64,000 nucleotides of DNA from an uncultured Gammaproteobacteria bacterium (lineage in GTDB: Bacteria; Pseudomonadota; Gammaproteobacteria; Eutrophobiales; Eutrophobiaceae), in assembly GCA_943788005.1 (NCBI GenBank), contig CALSOP010000002.1, forward strand, positions 248,001 through 312,000, read 5' to 3'. This document shows, one piece after another, positions 54,763 through 64,000 of the stretch. The notes beneath the pieces are model-generated. The model searched no databases, was not told the DNA's origin, and saw only the letters and a program-made list of their open reading frames with translations. The stretch's first letter is position 1. The number at the start of each line of letters is the position of its first letter. Both the position numbers and the translations under genes were made by a program.

Positions 54763-55611
54763 CTAATTAGTAACAATACGATGTTCATTAACGTCATAGT
54801 TTGTCAGGTTTGAAACAATAGCATCGGCTTGTTCAATATCAGTTAGCGGGCCAATCCTGACTCGATACAGGGTATTACCGGAAACAACAACTTCATTGAT
54901 GTTTATCTTATTTTTGCCAATTGGCGCAAGTTTTTGCTTTAAGCCCTCGGCGTTATTTAAATTGCTAAATGACCCCACCTGAATATAAAAACCATCTTCA
55001 TTCTTTACAGTTGAAGTGCTTTCTACTGGTGCACCATTAGTTGAATCAACAGCTACAGTCTGCCCAGGTCCAACAGCTCTGATCTCAACCAGTCCAGTAC
55101 CATTTTTAACAATATCAAGCTTGGTAGCAGCAGTATACGAAAGGTCAATGATGCGATTCTCGTGAAAAGGCCCGCGGTCGTTAACCTTAACAATGATTTT
55201 TTTACCATTTTTTAAATTAGTCACTTCAACATACGTAGGTAACGGTAAGTTTTTATGTGCAGCTGTCATCGCATACATATCATAGGTTTCACCACTAGAA
55301 GTACGTCGACCATGGAATTTTGTGCCATACCATGAGGCTATGCCCTTCTCTACAAAGCCTTTATTGCTTTCCATAACATAATAGCGTTTATCAAAAACGA
55401 CATATGACTTTGGATTACCATAGCGACTTTTAGGTTCTTCCTTGGGCACAGCATTTTGGATTTTGGAAACATCAACTTGTTTGCCAGGTGCTTTATCACT
55501 TGATGAGGGAGCAACGCCAACACTTCCGCATGCGGATAAAAAAAATGTCGCAAGCAATAAAAATAGCCTTATGACTATTCTTTCTGTGAATATTTTTAAA
55601 GCTAAAGACAT
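54763..55611 (-). CDS. rlpA: RlpA septal-ring lipoprotein
   Basis: A 282-residue outer-membrane lipoprotein. Signal with lipobox FLSAC, then a double-psi beta-barrel (about 85-180: KGIASWYGTKFHGRRTSSGE, VKVNDRGPF, IDLSYTAATKL) and a C-terminal SPOR domain (DGFYIQVGSFSNLNNAEGLKQKL) that binds denuded glycan at septa. In Pseudomonas RlpA is a lytic transglycosylase for denuded strands. It follows mltB by 5 nt. Confidence 0.94.
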   Translation of the reverse strand: MSLALKIFTERIVIRLFLLLATFFLSACGSVGVAPSSSDKAPGKQVDVSKIQNAVPKEEPKSRYGNPKSYVVFDKRYYVMESNKGFVEKGIASWYGTKFHGRRTSSGETYDMYAMTAAHKNLPLPTYVEVTNLKNGKKIIVKVNDRGPFHENRIIDLSYTAATKLDIVKNGTGLVEIRAVGPGQTVAVDSTNGAPVESTSTVKNEDGFYIQVGSFSNLNNAEGLKQKLAPIGKNKININEVVVSGNTLYRVRIGPLTDIEQADAIVSNLTNYDVNEHRIVTN

Positions 55612-55616
55612 TTCTA

Positions 55617-56615
55617 TTAATCTAGGGCCTGAGATGTATTATTAATAATTTTTGAAATCTCTGATGCTAATTGATAAACAGCCATAGCGTATAAATGGCT
55701 ATGATTGTAGCGAGTTATGACATAAAAGTTTTTATGTGCCAACCAATATTCATTGCTATTTTTCTGTTCATATTCTAATAATTTTAATTTCTCATTTTTT
55801 TCAAAAAGTGAATTTGATTTTATACCCAGCTTTTCCAATTCAGACTCATCGATATCTGGCTTAAGACCGTTACCTAGCACACCTTTATATTTTTCACCCT
55901 CTAACTTTACTTTAGCAACGATGGGCTTATCCTTTTGCCAACCATGTTCGGCAAAATAATTTGCAACACTGCCAATGGCATCATCCGGGTTATTCCAGAT
56001 ATCAATTATATTATCTCCGTCGAAATCGATCGCATAATGACGATAACTACTCGATATAAATTGCGGCATACCCATTGCCCCGGCGTAAGATCCTTTTAAG
56101 GTAAGTGGGTCAAACCCCTGTTCACGTGCAAGCAATAAGAATTGCTCAAACTCGTCACGAAAAAAAGCAGCCCTCTTTGGATAGTGAAACCCAAGTGTAT
56201 TTAGCGCATCGACAACGCGATAACTTCCAGCAATTCGACCATAAAAAGTTTCAACACCAATTATTGCAGTAATTATCTCTGCGGGGACGCCAAATTTCTT
56301 TTCCGCAGCCTTTAGCTTCTCTCGGTTTTTATTCAGAAAATCGACGCCCTCATTAATACGCTTTTTCTTTAAAAATATATTTCTGTATTTATACCAAGGC
56401 AATCTTTTCTCTGCTGGCTTTGAAATTGCTTTGAGAATTGTTTCCGAGACGATGACTTGTTCAAACAGCTTTTTTAGACTTGTTGAATCAAAGTCATATT
56501 GAGAGACCATCTTCTTAATGAAATCATTCTGCATTGTCGATACATCTGTATTAGCCTGGGCGAAAGACACCCACAAGCACAACAGAGTTATTATGATTAA
56601 TTTAATTTTTTGCAT
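55617..56615 (-). CDS. mltB: Lytic murein transglycosylase B
   Basis: A 332-residue periplasmic SLT-fold enzyme cleaving glycan strands with 1,6-anhydro ends. Signal peptide (IIITLLCLWVSFAQA), catalytic Glu in IIGVETFYGRIAGSY, and LKGSYAGAMGMPQFISSSYRHYAIDFDGD, the MltB signature. There is no lipobox, so it is the soluble form. It lies 3 nt downstream of rodA. Confidence 0.94.
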   Translation of the reverse strand: MQKIKLIIITLLCLWVSFAQANTDVSTMQNDFIKKMVSQYDFDSTSLKKLFEQVIVSETILKAISKPAEKRLPWYKYRNIFLKKKRINEGVDFLNKNREKLKAAEKKFGVPAEIITAIIGVETFYGRIAGSYRVVDALNTLGFHYPKRAAFFRDEFEQFLLLAREQGFDPLTLKGSYAGAMGMPQFISSSYRHYAIDFDGDNIIDIWNNPDDAIGSVANYFAEHGWQKDKPIVAKVKLEGEKYKGVLGNGLKPDIDESELEKLGIKSNSLFEKNEKLKLLEYEQKNSNEYWLAHKNFYVITRYNHSHLYAMAVYQLASEISKIINNTSQALD

Positions 56616-56618
56616 GTT

Positions 56619-57710
56619 TTAAAATGAGAGAAAACGTCTGTGGGTGTGTATTGCCATTATGATACCGAATCCAATCATTAATGTTACCATTGAGGTGCCT
56701 CCATGGCTAACCAATGGCAATGGGACCCCTACTACTGGTAACTGCCCGGTAACCATGCCCATATTCACAAAGATATAAACAAAGAAGGTTAGTGTTAAAC
56801 CGCTAGCCAATAATTGCCCGAAGGTATCTTGCGCATTAATGGCAATATAGAGCCCACGAGAAATTATGAATAGATAGATACATAATAAAAACAACACACC
56901 TAACATACCGAATTCTTCACAAAATACAGCAAAGATAAAATCCGTTGACCGTTCTGGTAAAAATTCTAAATGTGATTGGGTGCCATTCAACCAGCCTTTA
57001 CCATAAAAACCGCCCGAGCCAATCGCAATCTTCGACTGGATTGTGTGATACCCAGCTCCGAGTGGGTCATTCTCAGGGTTTAGGAAGGTCAAAACCCGAC
57101 GTTTCTGATAATCGTGCATCAAATACCAAAGTATAGGAGCACAGGCTGCCCCCAGGCCCCCCATTATTGTCAGTAAGCGCCATGAGATCCCAGCTATAAA
57201 TAAGACTGAAAAACCGGCAGTGGCAACTAATAAAGCAGTTCCCAAATCAGGTTGTTTTGCTATTAATAAGACCGGTATGGTTATTAGCACACAGGCTGCT
57301 AATACTCGAGTGAACCTTGGCGGCAGTGATTTATCAGCAAGATAAAATGCAACCATCATGGGTACAGACAATTTCATTAATTCTGATGGTTGAAAACGAA
57401 ATATTTTCAAGTCTAACCAGCGTTGAGCACCTTTACCAACATCACCATAGAAAATAACCAGTATTAACAAGACTATGCCAAACAGGTACAAACCGAATGA
57501 CCATCTAGCAATCTCTGCTGGTGGTAATTGAGCAACGATAACCATACCGACCAAGGCAATTAATAATTTTACCGCTTGTCGGTAGACCAGATTCATATCC
57601 TGTCCGCCAGCACTATAAATAACCACTAAACCGACAATACATAGCACCAAAATACCGAAGAATAATGGAAAATCGATATGCAGGCGTTGTCCAAGACTTT
57701 GTTCTTCCAA
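56619..57710 (-). CDS. rodA: Peptidoglycan glycosyltransferase RodA
   Basis: A 363-residue SEDS-family polymerase with ten membrane helices, partner of PBP2 in sidewall synthesis. Landmarks are GAQRWLDL with FQPSELMKL, AKQPDLGTALLV, HLEFLPERSTDFIFAVFCEEFG and GVPLPLVSHGGTS. It lies 5 nt after mrdA in the usual order. Confidence 0.96.
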   Translation of the reverse strand: MEEQSLGQRLHIDFPLFFGILVLCIVGLVVIYSAGGQDMNLVYRQAVKLLIALVGMVIVAQLPPAEIARWSFGLYLFGIVLLILVIFYGDVGKGAQRWLDLKIFRFQPSELMKLSVPMMVAFYLADKSLPPRFTRVLAACVLITIPVLLIAKQPDLGTALLVATAGFSVLFIAGISWRLLTIMGGLGAACAPILWYLMHDYQKRRVLTFLNPENDPLGAGYHTIQSKIAIGSGGFYGKGWLNGTQSHLEFLPERSTDFIFAVFCEEFGMLGVLFLLCIYLFIISRGLYIAINAQDTFGQLLASGLTLTFFVYIFVNMGMVTGQLPVVGVPLPLVSHGGTSMVTLMIGFGIIMAIHTHRRFLSF

Positions 57711-57715
57711 GTTAA

Positions 57716-59575
57716 TTATCCTTTACTAATCAAGTCTCGGTTATTCATAAAGTGATCAAACATTTTACGTGCGATAGGCGCAGCCGTTTTTGATCCTCCA
57801 CCTCCATTTTCAACAATGATTGCTATCGCAATTCTTGGCGCCTCTACCGGAGCAAAAGCAATGAATAGCGCATGGTCTTGGAATTCTTCAGCAATCTCTT
57901 CTTTTTTATACTCTTTATCCTGTGCTATCCCGATTACTTGTGCAGTACCTGTCTTACCTGCAAAGTTGTATTCGGCATTTAATCCGCTACGCCAGGCAGT
58001 ACCACCGATACCGTGCACAACATCTTTCATCGAAGTAATGACATCATCCCAATAGACACTATTAGAAAGCGTAATCTTACTTTCAGATTGATTAGGCAAA
58101 GCATTTACTTCATTGGTAATTGAATTACTTGTACTTGAGACCAGGCGCGGACGGATAATATGTCCTTTATTCGCCAGAGTTGCTGTAGCTTTCGCCAGTT
58201 GCAATGGTGTTGCTAAAGCATAGCCTTGTCCAATACCGAGTATTAAGGTTTCTCCTGGATACCATGCTTGCCCTATTGCCTTACGCTTCCACTCTCTTGA
58301 TGGCATTAATGCTTTTTTCTCACCACCGATATCAATACCCGTTATCTGTCCAAATCCAAATCGTGACATGCCTTCATAAATACGATCAATTCCAAGCTCA
58401 TACGCCAAAGTATAAAAATACACATCACATGATTGCATAATAGCTTTATGCAGATCAGTGTGACCATGCCCCTGTTTCTTCCAATCCCGGTATCTATGCT
58501 CGTGCCCTTTCAAAGAAAACCAACCAGGGCACCATGACTCATCGGAATTAACCCTGACGCCATTTTCTAAACCAATTAATCCCATAAAAGGTTTAACCGT
58601 TGAGCCCGGTGGATATTTACCTTGAATCACACGATTAATTAATGGTTTGTCTTTTGACGCTAACAACAAGTTATATGACTTACTATCTATGCCATTAACA
58701 AACTTATTTGGATCATAACCAGGAGAACTTACAAACGTTAGTACATCACCATTTCTTGGATCCATAGCAACGATCGCTCCACGTCTATTCTCAAGCGCAT
58801 CAATTGCTATCTGTTGCAAAGAAAGATCTATTGTTAAATGAATGTTCTCACCCGGTTTCGGTGCAGTACGGTCTAGCACACGAATGACTCTACCCTGAGC
58901 ATTGACTTCAACCTGCTGGTGCCCAACGTCACCATGTAGCAGTGACTCATAGGACTTCTCAATCCCAAGTTTGCCAATATGGGTTGTCCCGCTATAATTT
59001 GATTCATCAAGGCGTTTAACATCATCATCTATACGGGCAACATAACCGATGGTATGCACTAATTTTTCACCCAAAGGGTAATATCGATTGAGTCCAGCGA
59101 CAACATCAACGCCGGGGAAACGATGCCGATTAACTGCGAATAGTGCTACTTCTTCTTTATTTAAATTTAGCCGTAATGGTATATTTTCAAATCTTCTCTT
59201 TTTCTTAACCGCTTTTTTAAATCGTTCAATATCACTCTCTTCAATCGAAACTATTTCTTGAAGTTGTTCAATAGTTTCATCTAAATCATCAATTTGCTCA
59301 GGAACGACTCCAAGACTAAATGTTGGTTTATTCTCCGCAAGGATAACTCCATCACGACTATAAATAAGACCTCTGATTGGCGGTATAGGTGTGATTTTGA
59401 CTCGGTTTGATTGTGACAAGGTAGAATAGTGATCATGTTGTAAAACCGTCAAATAGAATATTCTTGAGATAATCATGATGATTAACAGAAAAATTATAAA
59501 TGCAGAAATATGAACACGCCTGGCGATGAGACTCGATTCATGATCTTGATCTTTGAGGGCAAACTCCTTAGCCAT
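57716..59575 (-). CDS. mrdA: Penicillin-binding protein 2 (MrdA)
   Basis: A 619-residue class B transpeptidase of the elongasome. N-terminal anchor helix (about 22-47), PBP dimerisation domain (GLIYSRDGVILAENKPTF), and the transpeptidase with Ser325 (PPGSTVKPF), SCD (SxN-equivalent, as SAD in E. coli) and AGKTGTAQ. Length is normal. It works with RodA encoded next and MreCD upstream. Confidence 0.96.
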   Translation of the reverse strand: MAKEFALKDQDHESSLIARRVHISAFIIFLLIIMIISRIFYLTVLQHDHYSTLSQSNRVKITPIPPIRGLIYSRDGVILAENKPTFSLGVVPEQIDDLDETIEQLQEIVSIEESDIERFKKAVKKKRRFENIPLRLNLNKEEVALFAVNRHRFPGVDVVAGLNRYYPLGEKLVHTIGYVARIDDDVKRLDESNYSGTTHIGKLGIEKSYESLLHGDVGHQQVEVNAQGRVIRVLDRTAPKPGENIHLTIDLSLQQIAIDALENRRGAIVAMDPRNGDVLTFVSSPGYDPNKFVNGIDSKSYNLLLASKDKPLINRVIQGKYPPGSTVKPFMGLIGLENGVRVNSDESWCPGWFSLKGHEHRYRDWKKQGHGHTDLHKAIMQSCDVYFYTLAYELGIDRIYEGMSRFGFGQITGIDIGGEKKALMPSREWKRKAIGQAWYPGETLILGIGQGYALATPLQLAKATATLANKGHIIRPRLVSSTSNSITNEVNALPNQSESKITLSNSVYWDDVITSMKDVVHGIGGTAWRSGLNAEYNFAGKTGTAQVIGIAQDKEYKKEEIAEEFQDHALFIAFAPVEAPRIAIAIIVENGGGGSKTAAPIARKMFDHFMNNRDLISKG

Positions 59576-59592
59576 AATTATTTATTATCATC

Positions 59593-60087
59593 TTAAGAGA
59601 TACTGTACTTACGGCGTACATCTCTCAACACTATGAATAACCACGGCCATAAAAACATACTTGTAATTGCTGGCATCCAATACGTCCAATCACGTGTGCT
59701 CGTACCTAAATAGCCCGAGACCAGTAACATAATAAGTTTATAGAATAAAAGATAAAAACAAACCAAAACAGCTTGTTGTGATAAGGGGTATGCTCGCATA
59801 CGTTGGTGAGAATTTATTGTAAGAACCGCTAGTAAAATCATGCCTAGAGCATTTTGACCAAGCACAGCACCTTGTTGTACATCAAGTAATAGCCCTAAAA
59901 ACCAGGCTATAAAAATACCGATGCGATCAGGAACTGCCATACACCAATAGATTAAGACAATGGCAACCCATGCGGGTCGCCAATTCACGGCCCAATCCGG
60001 CAAAGGCAAGGCCGTCAACATAATTGCTATAATAAAACTTATAGCAATTATCCCGTTACCTTGTTTAGGTTCGTCCATTCCAATCAT
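59593..60087 (-). CDS. mreD: Rod shape-determining protein MreD
   Basis: A 164-residue inner-membrane protein with about five helices. WRPAWVAIVLIYWCMAVPDRIGI and LGLLLDVQQGAVLGQNAL match MreD. It links MreC to the elongation machinery. The start overlaps the mreC stop by 4 nt and mrdA follows 17 nt after it. Confidence 0.92.
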   Translation of the reverse strand: MIGMDEPKQGNGIIAISFIIAIMLTALPLPDWAVNWRPAWVAIVLIYWCMAVPDRIGIFIAWFLGLLLDVQQGAVLGQNALGMILLAVLTINSHQRMRAYPLSQQAVLVCFYLLFYKLIMLLVSGYLGTSTRDWTYWMPAITSMFLWPWLFIVLRDVRRKYSIS

Positions 60088-60950
60088 TTAATAGCTAGCT
60101 CTTTTAGATCTTTATTGATTTCATTTATTTTTTCATAAGGCCAAACCATTAATACTTCGCGGCTCTGACTCAAGTGAGCACTAGGTTTGATCATTACTTT
60201 TGCAAAGGGTTCTCCAGGATCGCGAGAAATTTTTTCAATTTGTCCGACGGGGTAGCCCGAGGGGAACCGGCGACCGAGACCCGAAGAGACGATTAGATCA
60301 CCAACACGAATATCTGAATTATTGGGTAAATGCTCAAGTAAGAGCTTGTCATTTTGCCCTGTACCGACTGCAATGGCGTGTAAACCATTTCTATTTACCT
60401 GAACAGGCAGGGCATGATTTGGATCAGTAATTAAAAGTACCGTACTTGAAAATGGTCCAACATGAATAATCTGACCCATAATGCCGGATGAATCTACAAT
60501 TGGTTGACCATCATAAGCACCTTCTCGCAGACCTTTATTGATGACGACTTGTCTTCTGAAAGACTGTAATTCTACTGCGATTAGTTCCGCAACAAGTACC
60601 TTATCGTTAATTCGGAAAGATGATTCAAGTAACTCTCGCAATCGTCGATTTTCAGTCTCCAGCACTTCATATCGCTGCAATTTTGAACTCAGCAGTAATC
60701 GTTCTTGTTTTAATCGATCGTTTTCTTTTAACAAATTGTTATGGGTGACCAGCGAACTCGAAACCCACTCTGTTATTTCGATGGGTAAATTAACAACATA
60801 CTGAATGGGATAAACCAATGCTGACAGGGTCGATCGTATAATTTTCAGGTGGCCTTCGTGATGATCATCAACCATTAAGAAAACCGAGAGTACAGCAAAA
60901 ACCACAAAGCGGAGGTTAGGAGAAGAACTTTTTTGAAACAGTGTGTTAAT
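60084..60950 (-). CDS. mreC: Rod shape-determining protein MreC, probable ATT start
   Basis: A bitopic elongasome protein that activates PBP2. The track start (GTG 60905) cuts into the anchor and has no Shine-Dalgarno. The frame is open upstream and reads NTLFQKSSSPNLRFVVFAVLS, the usual MreC N-terminus. The first plausible start is ATT at 60950, with GGAGG six bases upstream, giving 288 residues. Then come the anchor helix, a coiled coil (LKENDRLKQERLLLSSKLQRYEVLE region) and the two beta domains (VVINKGLREGAYDGQPI, LPNNSDIRVGDLIVSSGLGRRFPSGYPVG). Confidence 0.9.
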   Translation of the reverse strand: MNTLFQKSSSPNLRFVVFAVLSVFLMVDDHHEGHLKIIRSTLSALVYPIQYVVNLPIEITEWVSSSLVTHNNLLKENDRLKQERLLLSSKLQRYEVLETENRRLRELLESSFRINDKVLVAELIAVELQSFRRQVVINKGLREGAYDGQPIVDSSGIMGQIIHVGPFSSTVLLITDPNHALPVQVNRNGLHAIAVGTGQNDKLLLEHLPNNSDIRVGDLIVSSGLGRRFPSGYPVGQIEKISRDPGEPFAKVMIKPSAHLSQSREVLMVWPYEKINEINKDLKELAIK

Positions 60951-60972
60951 AGACGTCCTCCGTCTTCAGTGA

Positions 60973-62269
<1,297 letters not shown>

Positions 62270-62557
62270 ATGTCCCTCGATAAAACAGAAGTGCAAAAAA
62301 TTGCCTGGTTGGCCAGATTGTCAATCGATGAGCAAGATATCTCCACTTATAGTGATGAACTTTCAAATATTTTAGGTCTGGTTGAAAGCATGAATTCTGT
62401 TGATACCAACGGAATTTCACCAATAGCACATCCCTTAGACTTAACTGCGCGGCTTCGAAGCGATGCGATAACGGAAATCAATCAACGTGAGCAATTCCAA
62501 AAGAATGCTCCACTAACAGATGCAGGCTGTTATCTCGTACCAAAAGTTATTGAATAA
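62270..62557 (+). CDS. gatC: Asp/Glu-tRNA amidotransferase subunit C
   Basis: A 95-residue subunit that wraps between GatA and GatB and stabilises the complex converting mischarged Glu-tRNA(Gln) or Asp-tRNA(Asn). VQKIAWLARLSIDE, YSDELSNILGLVESMNSVDT and the C-terminal PLTDAGCYLVPKVIE match GatC throughout. gatA starts 61 nt later. Confidence 0.95.
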   Translation: MSLDKTEVQKIAWLARLSIDEQDISTYSDELSNILGLVESMNSVDTNGISPIAHPLDLTARLRSDAITEINQREQFQKNAPLTDAGCYLVPKVIE

Positions 62558-62618
62558 GATTTAACCAAGCTCTCAATAATATTTTCAAAATTCAACTTAC
62601 GTTTATTCAATAATAATC

Positions 62619-64000
62619 ATGCATCAATCCACACTGGCACAATTATCAACTGCACTTGAATCGAATCAGATCAATAGCGAAGAATTAACACGTCTTTATC
62701 TTGAACGCTGTAAACAATTTAATGAATCATTAAATTGTTTTATTACCATCAATGAAGAGTTGGCATTAGCTCAAGCAAATGCTGCTGACAAACTTCGTGC
62801 CGCTGGGAATGCCTCACCATTAACAGGTATCCCCATTGCGCAAAAAGATATCTTTTGCACCAAGGGTATAAAAACATCCTGTGGCTCAAAGATGTTAGAT
62901 AATTTTATTGCACCCTATGATGCAACTGTTATCGAAAAAATGAATGCCGCCGGAATAGTAAACATAGGTAAAACCAACATGGATGAGTTCGCCATGGGTT
63001 CATCCAATGAAACCAGTTTTTATGGTGCGGTTAAAAACCCATGGGATCAAGACACTGTCCCCGGTGGGTCATCGGGTGGTTCGGCAAGTGCTGTTGCCGC
63101 TCGCTTAAGTCCTGCAGCAACAGGCACTGATACCGGTGGTTCAATTAGACAGCCTGCTTCACTTTGTGGCATAACCGGCCTGAAACCCACCTATGGAAGG
63201 GTTTCCCGCTATGGCATGATCGCCTTTGCATCTAGTCTTGATCAAGGAGGGCCAATGACCCAGACCGCTGAAGACGCGGCCTTAATGATGAATGTGATCG
63301 CTGGTTTTGATGAACGCGACTCAACCTCTGCCGAACATCCGGTTGATGATTACACGACAAAATTAAATGACTCAATTGATGGCCTAAAGATTGGACTACC
63401 AAAAGAATATTTTGGTGAAGGTCTCGATAGCAATATTGCCAAGTGTGTTGAAGATGGCATTAAAGAACTGGAAAAGCTTGGTGCAACTTGCAAAGAAATA
63501 GAATTACCTAATACAGAACTCTCGATTCCTGCTTATTATGTTGTTGCGCCAGCAGAGTGTTCATCAAACCTGTCACGTTTTGATGGCGTGCGTTTCGGGC
63601 ATCGATGTGAAGATCCAAAAGATCTTTCTGATCTATATTGTCGTAGTCGTGGTGAAGGTTTTGGTAAAGAAGTGAAACGCCGCATTATGATCGGTGCTTA
63701 TGTTTTATCTGCCGGTTATTACGATGCGTATTATTTAAAGGCGCAACAAATCAGACATCTTATTCGTGATGATTTTCAAAATGCACTCAAAGATGTTGAT
63801 GTCATTGCTGGACCAACAGCAACAGGCACTGCATTTAAATTAAATGAGATGATAGATGACCCCATCAGTATGTACCTGTCCGATCTCTATACGGTCTCGG
63901 TTAATCTTGCAGGTCTACCTGCCATCTCTGTACCCGCTGGTTTTGTAAACAACTTACCGGTCGGTATGCAGTTGATAGGGAATTATTTTGAAGAATCGAG
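62619..64000 (+). CDS. gatA: Asp/Glu-tRNA amidotransferase subunit A, partial
   Basis: The amidase subunit releasing ammonia from glutamine for GatB. It is absent from the ORF track because it runs off the window with no stop. From ATG 62619 ([14 protein letters not shown]) 460 codons are visible of about 485. The Ser-cisSer-Lys triad is present: Lys76 (IAQKDIF), GGSSGGSAS and [13 protein letters not shown]. The gatCAB order next to mreB is common in gammaproteobacteria; gatB should follow outside. Confidence 0.97.
   Translation, partial: MHQSTLAQLSTALESNQINSEELTRLYLERCKQFNESLNCFITINEELALAQANAADKLRAAGNASPLTGIPIAQKDIFCTKGIKTSCGSKMLDNFIAPYDATVIEKMNAAGIVNIGKTNMDEFAMGSSNETSFYGAVKNPWDQDTVPGGSSGGSASAVAARLSPAATGTDTGGSIRQPASLCGITGLKPTYGRVSRYGMIAFASSLDQGGPMTQTAEDAALMMNVIAGFDERDSTSAEHPVDDYTTKLNDSIDGLKIGLPKEYFGEGLDSNIAKCVEDGIKELEKLGATCKEIELPNTELSIPAYYVVAPAECSSNLSRFDGVRFGHRCEDPKDLSDLYCRSRGEGFGKEVKRRIMIGAYVLSAGYYDAYYLKAQQIRHLIRDDFQNALKDVDVIAGPTATGTAFKLNEMIDDPISMYLSDLYTVSVNLAGLPAISVPAGFVNNLPVGMQLIGNYFEES

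Overview
The window looks like a chromosome segment of a free-living, probably marine or sediment gammaproteobacterium of low to moderate GC. Three things point there. The core gene order csrA-lysC-alaS-recX-recA-pncC, lipA-lipB-DUF493, rlpA-dacA and gatCA next to mreBCD-mrdA-rodA-mltB is gammaproteobacterial. A class GN ('marine proteobacterial') sortase and its target sit at the left edge. The remaining metabolism includes periplasmic nitrate reduction. I cannot name a genus from sequence alone.

Layout. 1-8.3 kb: the 3' end of a sortase-target gene, its sortase, a YyaL-like six-hairpin protein, an EamA exporter, a frameshifted mscS, a small repeat protein, an M50 peptidase, ttcA, a Rap1a-like periplasmic protein and a DUF924 gene. 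8.3-16.6 kb: a rearranged zone in which two directly repeated 1,501-bp IS3-family copies abut four different truncated genes (Kef-type antiporter, Aer-like chemoreceptor, napA, TolC/CzcC-like channel). The chemoreceptor stump, a tRNA-Arg(TCG) gene and napCB-napA' lie between the copies. 16.6-24.4 kb: a metal-efflux-associated small protein, a cold-shock protein followed by an RRM protein, a NYN-domain protein, an operon of MlaC-like carrier, RND/MMPL transporter and cytochrome c'-like protein with a perfect FNR/ANR box upstream, an SDR and a YpfJ-type metalloprotease. 24.4-32.3 kb: an accretion region at tRNA-Arg(ACG). It holds a degenerate tRNA 3' remnant, a kinase fused to a cyclic-nucleotide-binding domain, and a ~5.8-kb integrated element bounded by an exact 18-bp repeat of the tRNA 3' end. 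That element carries a C-methyltransferase-type gene, two XRE regulators, a Rep-like protein and a large serine recombinase whose last codons lie inside the tRNA gene.

32.3-48.5 kb is mostly housekeeping: tRNA-Ser, csrA, lysC, alaS, recX, recA, pncC, tadA, guaA, guaB, xseA, an M23 peptidase, elyC, lipA and lipB. A lone WYL-domain regulator of BrxR/CapW type is transcribed divergently from recA. 48.5-52.4 kb is a plus-strand block (MOSC, DUF4389, tandem cyclic-nucleotide-binding protein, YadGH-like ABC exporter) splitting the usual lip/dac neighbourhood. 52.4-62 kb is a long minus-strand cell-shape and peptidoglycan cluster reading mreB-mreC-mreD-mrdA-rodA-mltB-rlpA-dacA-dat-queD. gatC and the start of gatA diverge from it at the right edge.

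The observations I rate highest are the serine-recombinase element that borrows coding sequence from its tRNA target, the FNR-box-driven MlaC/RND/cytochrome operon, the double IS lesion that destroys nap and three other genes, the orphan BrxR/CapW-like regulator next to recA, the likely non-canonical starts of recX (CTG) and mreC (ATT), and a dispersed repeat that supplies the basic tail of the sortase substrate. I did not find a defence or biosynthetic system that is complete and clearly new.
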